Assembly: GCA_018646565.1 (NCBI GenBank)
Contig: JABGUO010000292.1
Span: 1 to 6,978 of the forward strand
DNA from: Opitutia bacterium
Lineage (GTDB): Bacteria > Verrucomicrobiota > Verrucomicrobiia > Opitutales > Seribacteraceae
DNA length: 6,978 nucleotides
Reading direction: 5' to 3'
Under the pieces are notes generated by a model that was not told the DNA's origin, searched no databases, and saw nothing but the letters and a program-made list of their open reading frames with translations. Positions 6,007 to 6,978 of the stretch are shown here, in pieces. The position numbers and the translations under genes were made by a program. The stretch's first letter is position 1; each line of letters opens with the position of its first letter.

Positions 6007-6978
6007 ATGAATAATACAAGAAAAATTCGCGTACTCGTGGTGGGAGCCGGCAATATGGGTCGTTCCCATGCCCTTGCCTACGAATCTATACCGGAGTTCG
6101 AAATTGCCGCTATATGCACCCGTAGTCCGGAGTCTCGTGCCAAGTTAATGGCAGAGTTACCCGAGGGAATACCCGAAGTAAACGAGTACGAAAAAGCGTT
6201 AACCGAAATGAAGCCCGATGCGGTTTGTATATCGACTTACCCCGACACCCATTATCCGTTTGCCAAGATGGCTTTAGAAGCAGGATGTCATGTTTTTACT
6301 GAAAAACCCCTGGCCGAAAGTTCGGAACAATGCAGTGAACTGGTTCGCCTTGCCCGTGCAAAAGGTAAAGCATTGGTGGTGGGCTATATTTTACGTCAGC
6401 ACCCCAGCTGGATTAAATTTGTGGAAGTTGCAAAAACATTGGGCAAACCTCTGGTGATGCGAATGAACTTAAACCAACAATCGTACGGAAAAAACTGGGA
6501 CACACATAAAAGCCTTCTCTCCTCGATCTCTCCAATCGTTGATTGTGGTGTTCATTATGTGGACGTGATGTGCCAAATGACAGAGTCCCGCCCTACCCGA
6601 GTCTCTGGTCTGGGCACACAACTTACTGATGAACTTCCCGATGATAAAATAAACTATGGCCATCTACAGGTAAGCTTTGATGATGGAAGCGTGGGTTGGT
6701 ACGAGGCAGGTTGGGGGCCAATGATGAGTGAAACCGCATTTTTTATTAAGGATGTAGTGGGACCTCTCGGCAGTGCATCGATCGTGGCAGCGGATGCTGG
6801 ATCACGGGGAAATTCATCGTCCGTGGATGCTCACACCCAAACCGAGCGTATCCTCCTACATCGAAGTAAAAAAGGACCGAATGGTGAACTGGAGCCCGAC
6901 GATGAATACATCGACCTTGACGATGAACCTGACCACGACGAACTCTGTCGGCGTGAACAACTTTTCTTTCTTGATGGA
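6007..6978 (+). CDS. Gfo/Idh/MocA-family NAD(P)-dependent oxidoreductase (3' end missing)
   Basis: The frame is open from ATG 6007 to the end of the window (324 codons, no stop), so the C-terminus is cut off; the family is usually 330-400 residues and little is missing. The N-terminal Rossmann fold shows the dinucleotide loop GAGNMG (13-18) and the family motif E99-K100-P101 after CHVFT. The substrate-binding half shows D179-C-G-V-H183-Y-V-D, which carries the usual catalytic histidine. An acidic stretch followed by PDHDELCRREQLFFLDG near the end fits the family's C-terminal helix. These enzymes oxidise or reduce sugars and sugar derivatives, and the substrate cannot be read from sequence. 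It starts 4 bp after nagB and is surely co-transcribed, so an amino-sugar or related substrate is a reasonable inference. There is no clear Shine-Dalgarno sequence, so coupling to nagB translation is likely. Confidence 0.93.
   Translation, partial: MNNTRKIRVLVVGAGNMGRSHALAYESIPEFEIAAICTRSPESRAKLMAELPEGIPEVNEYEKALTEMKPDAVCISTYPDTHYPFAKMALEAGCHVFTEKPLAESSEQCSELVRLARAKGKALVVGYILRQHPSWIKFVEVAKTLGKPLVMRMNLNQQSYGKNWDTHKSLLSSISPIVDCGVHYVDVMCQMTESRPTRVSGLGTQLTDELPDDKINYGHLQVSFDDGSVGWYEAGWGPMMSETAFFIKDVVGPLGSASIVAADAGSRGNSSSVDAHTQTERILLHRSKKGPNGELEPDDEYIDLDDEPDHDELCRREQLFFLDG

Noticed and set aside
6469..6663. Minus-strand frame of 64 codons near the right end
   Set aside because: It overlaps the catalytic region of the Gfo/Idh/MocA gene, which is open through to the end of the window.
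1..6978. CRISPR array, tRNA/rRNA genes, transposase or insertion-sequence ends
   Set aside because: I saw no regularly spaced direct repeats, tRNA-like cloverleaf, rRNA segment or transposase motif on either strand.

Overview
The window suggests a bacterium of the Planctomycetota/Verrucomicrobiota (PVC) group, most likely a marine Verrucomicrobiota. The main evidence is the gene running in from the left edge. It combines a beta-propeller end, a HEAT-like region and a C-terminal haem-c domain, the architecture of the PVC-type membrane-bound dehydrogenases that are abundant in these phyla. Base composition looks moderate, slightly AT-rich by eye. Most starts lack a recognisable Shine-Dalgarno sequence. 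All genes lie on the + strand. The phylum call is inference, not a measurement.

Layout. (1) 1-1188: 3' part of the haem-c dehydrogenase-like gene. (2) 1284-2447: a two-gene unit with a 12-bp gap. It encodes a single-pass membrane-anchored beta-rich protein with a C2-like aspartate pattern, and a four-helix PqiA-domain protein. (3) 2448-2601: a regulatory gap with two perfect inverted repeats and a near-consensus sigma-70 promoter. (4) 2602-4630: an NfeD-like membrane protein followed by a flotillin, the same pairing as YuaF-YuaG (FloT) of Bacillus. (5) 4609-5010: an open frame encoding a canonical EF-hand loop and a GYF_2-type domain. It has no usable start codon and is in the -1 frame relative to the flotillin. 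It joins the flotillin frame at a run of nine A. (6) 5011-5192: an intergenic region with several palindromes, including a perfect 18-bp one. (7) 5193-6978: nagB (glucosamine-6-phosphate deaminase) and, 4 bp later, a Gfo/Idh/MocA-family oxidoreductase that runs off the right edge.

Functionally, the middle of the window reads as a membrane-organisation or membrane-stress cluster (C2-like anchor, PqiA, NfeD, flotillin). The right side is amino-sugar catabolism feeding fructose-6-phosphate into glycolysis, with a co-transcribed sugar-type dehydrogenase of unknown substrate.

The most interesting point is the flotillin/EF-hand/GYF junction. The sequence as given is compatible with programmed slippage on A9 producing two flotillin forms: 470 aa, and about 597 aa with a calcium-binding-like loop and a GYF module. 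A simple A-run indel (mutation or assembly error) in a normally fused gene is the main alternative.
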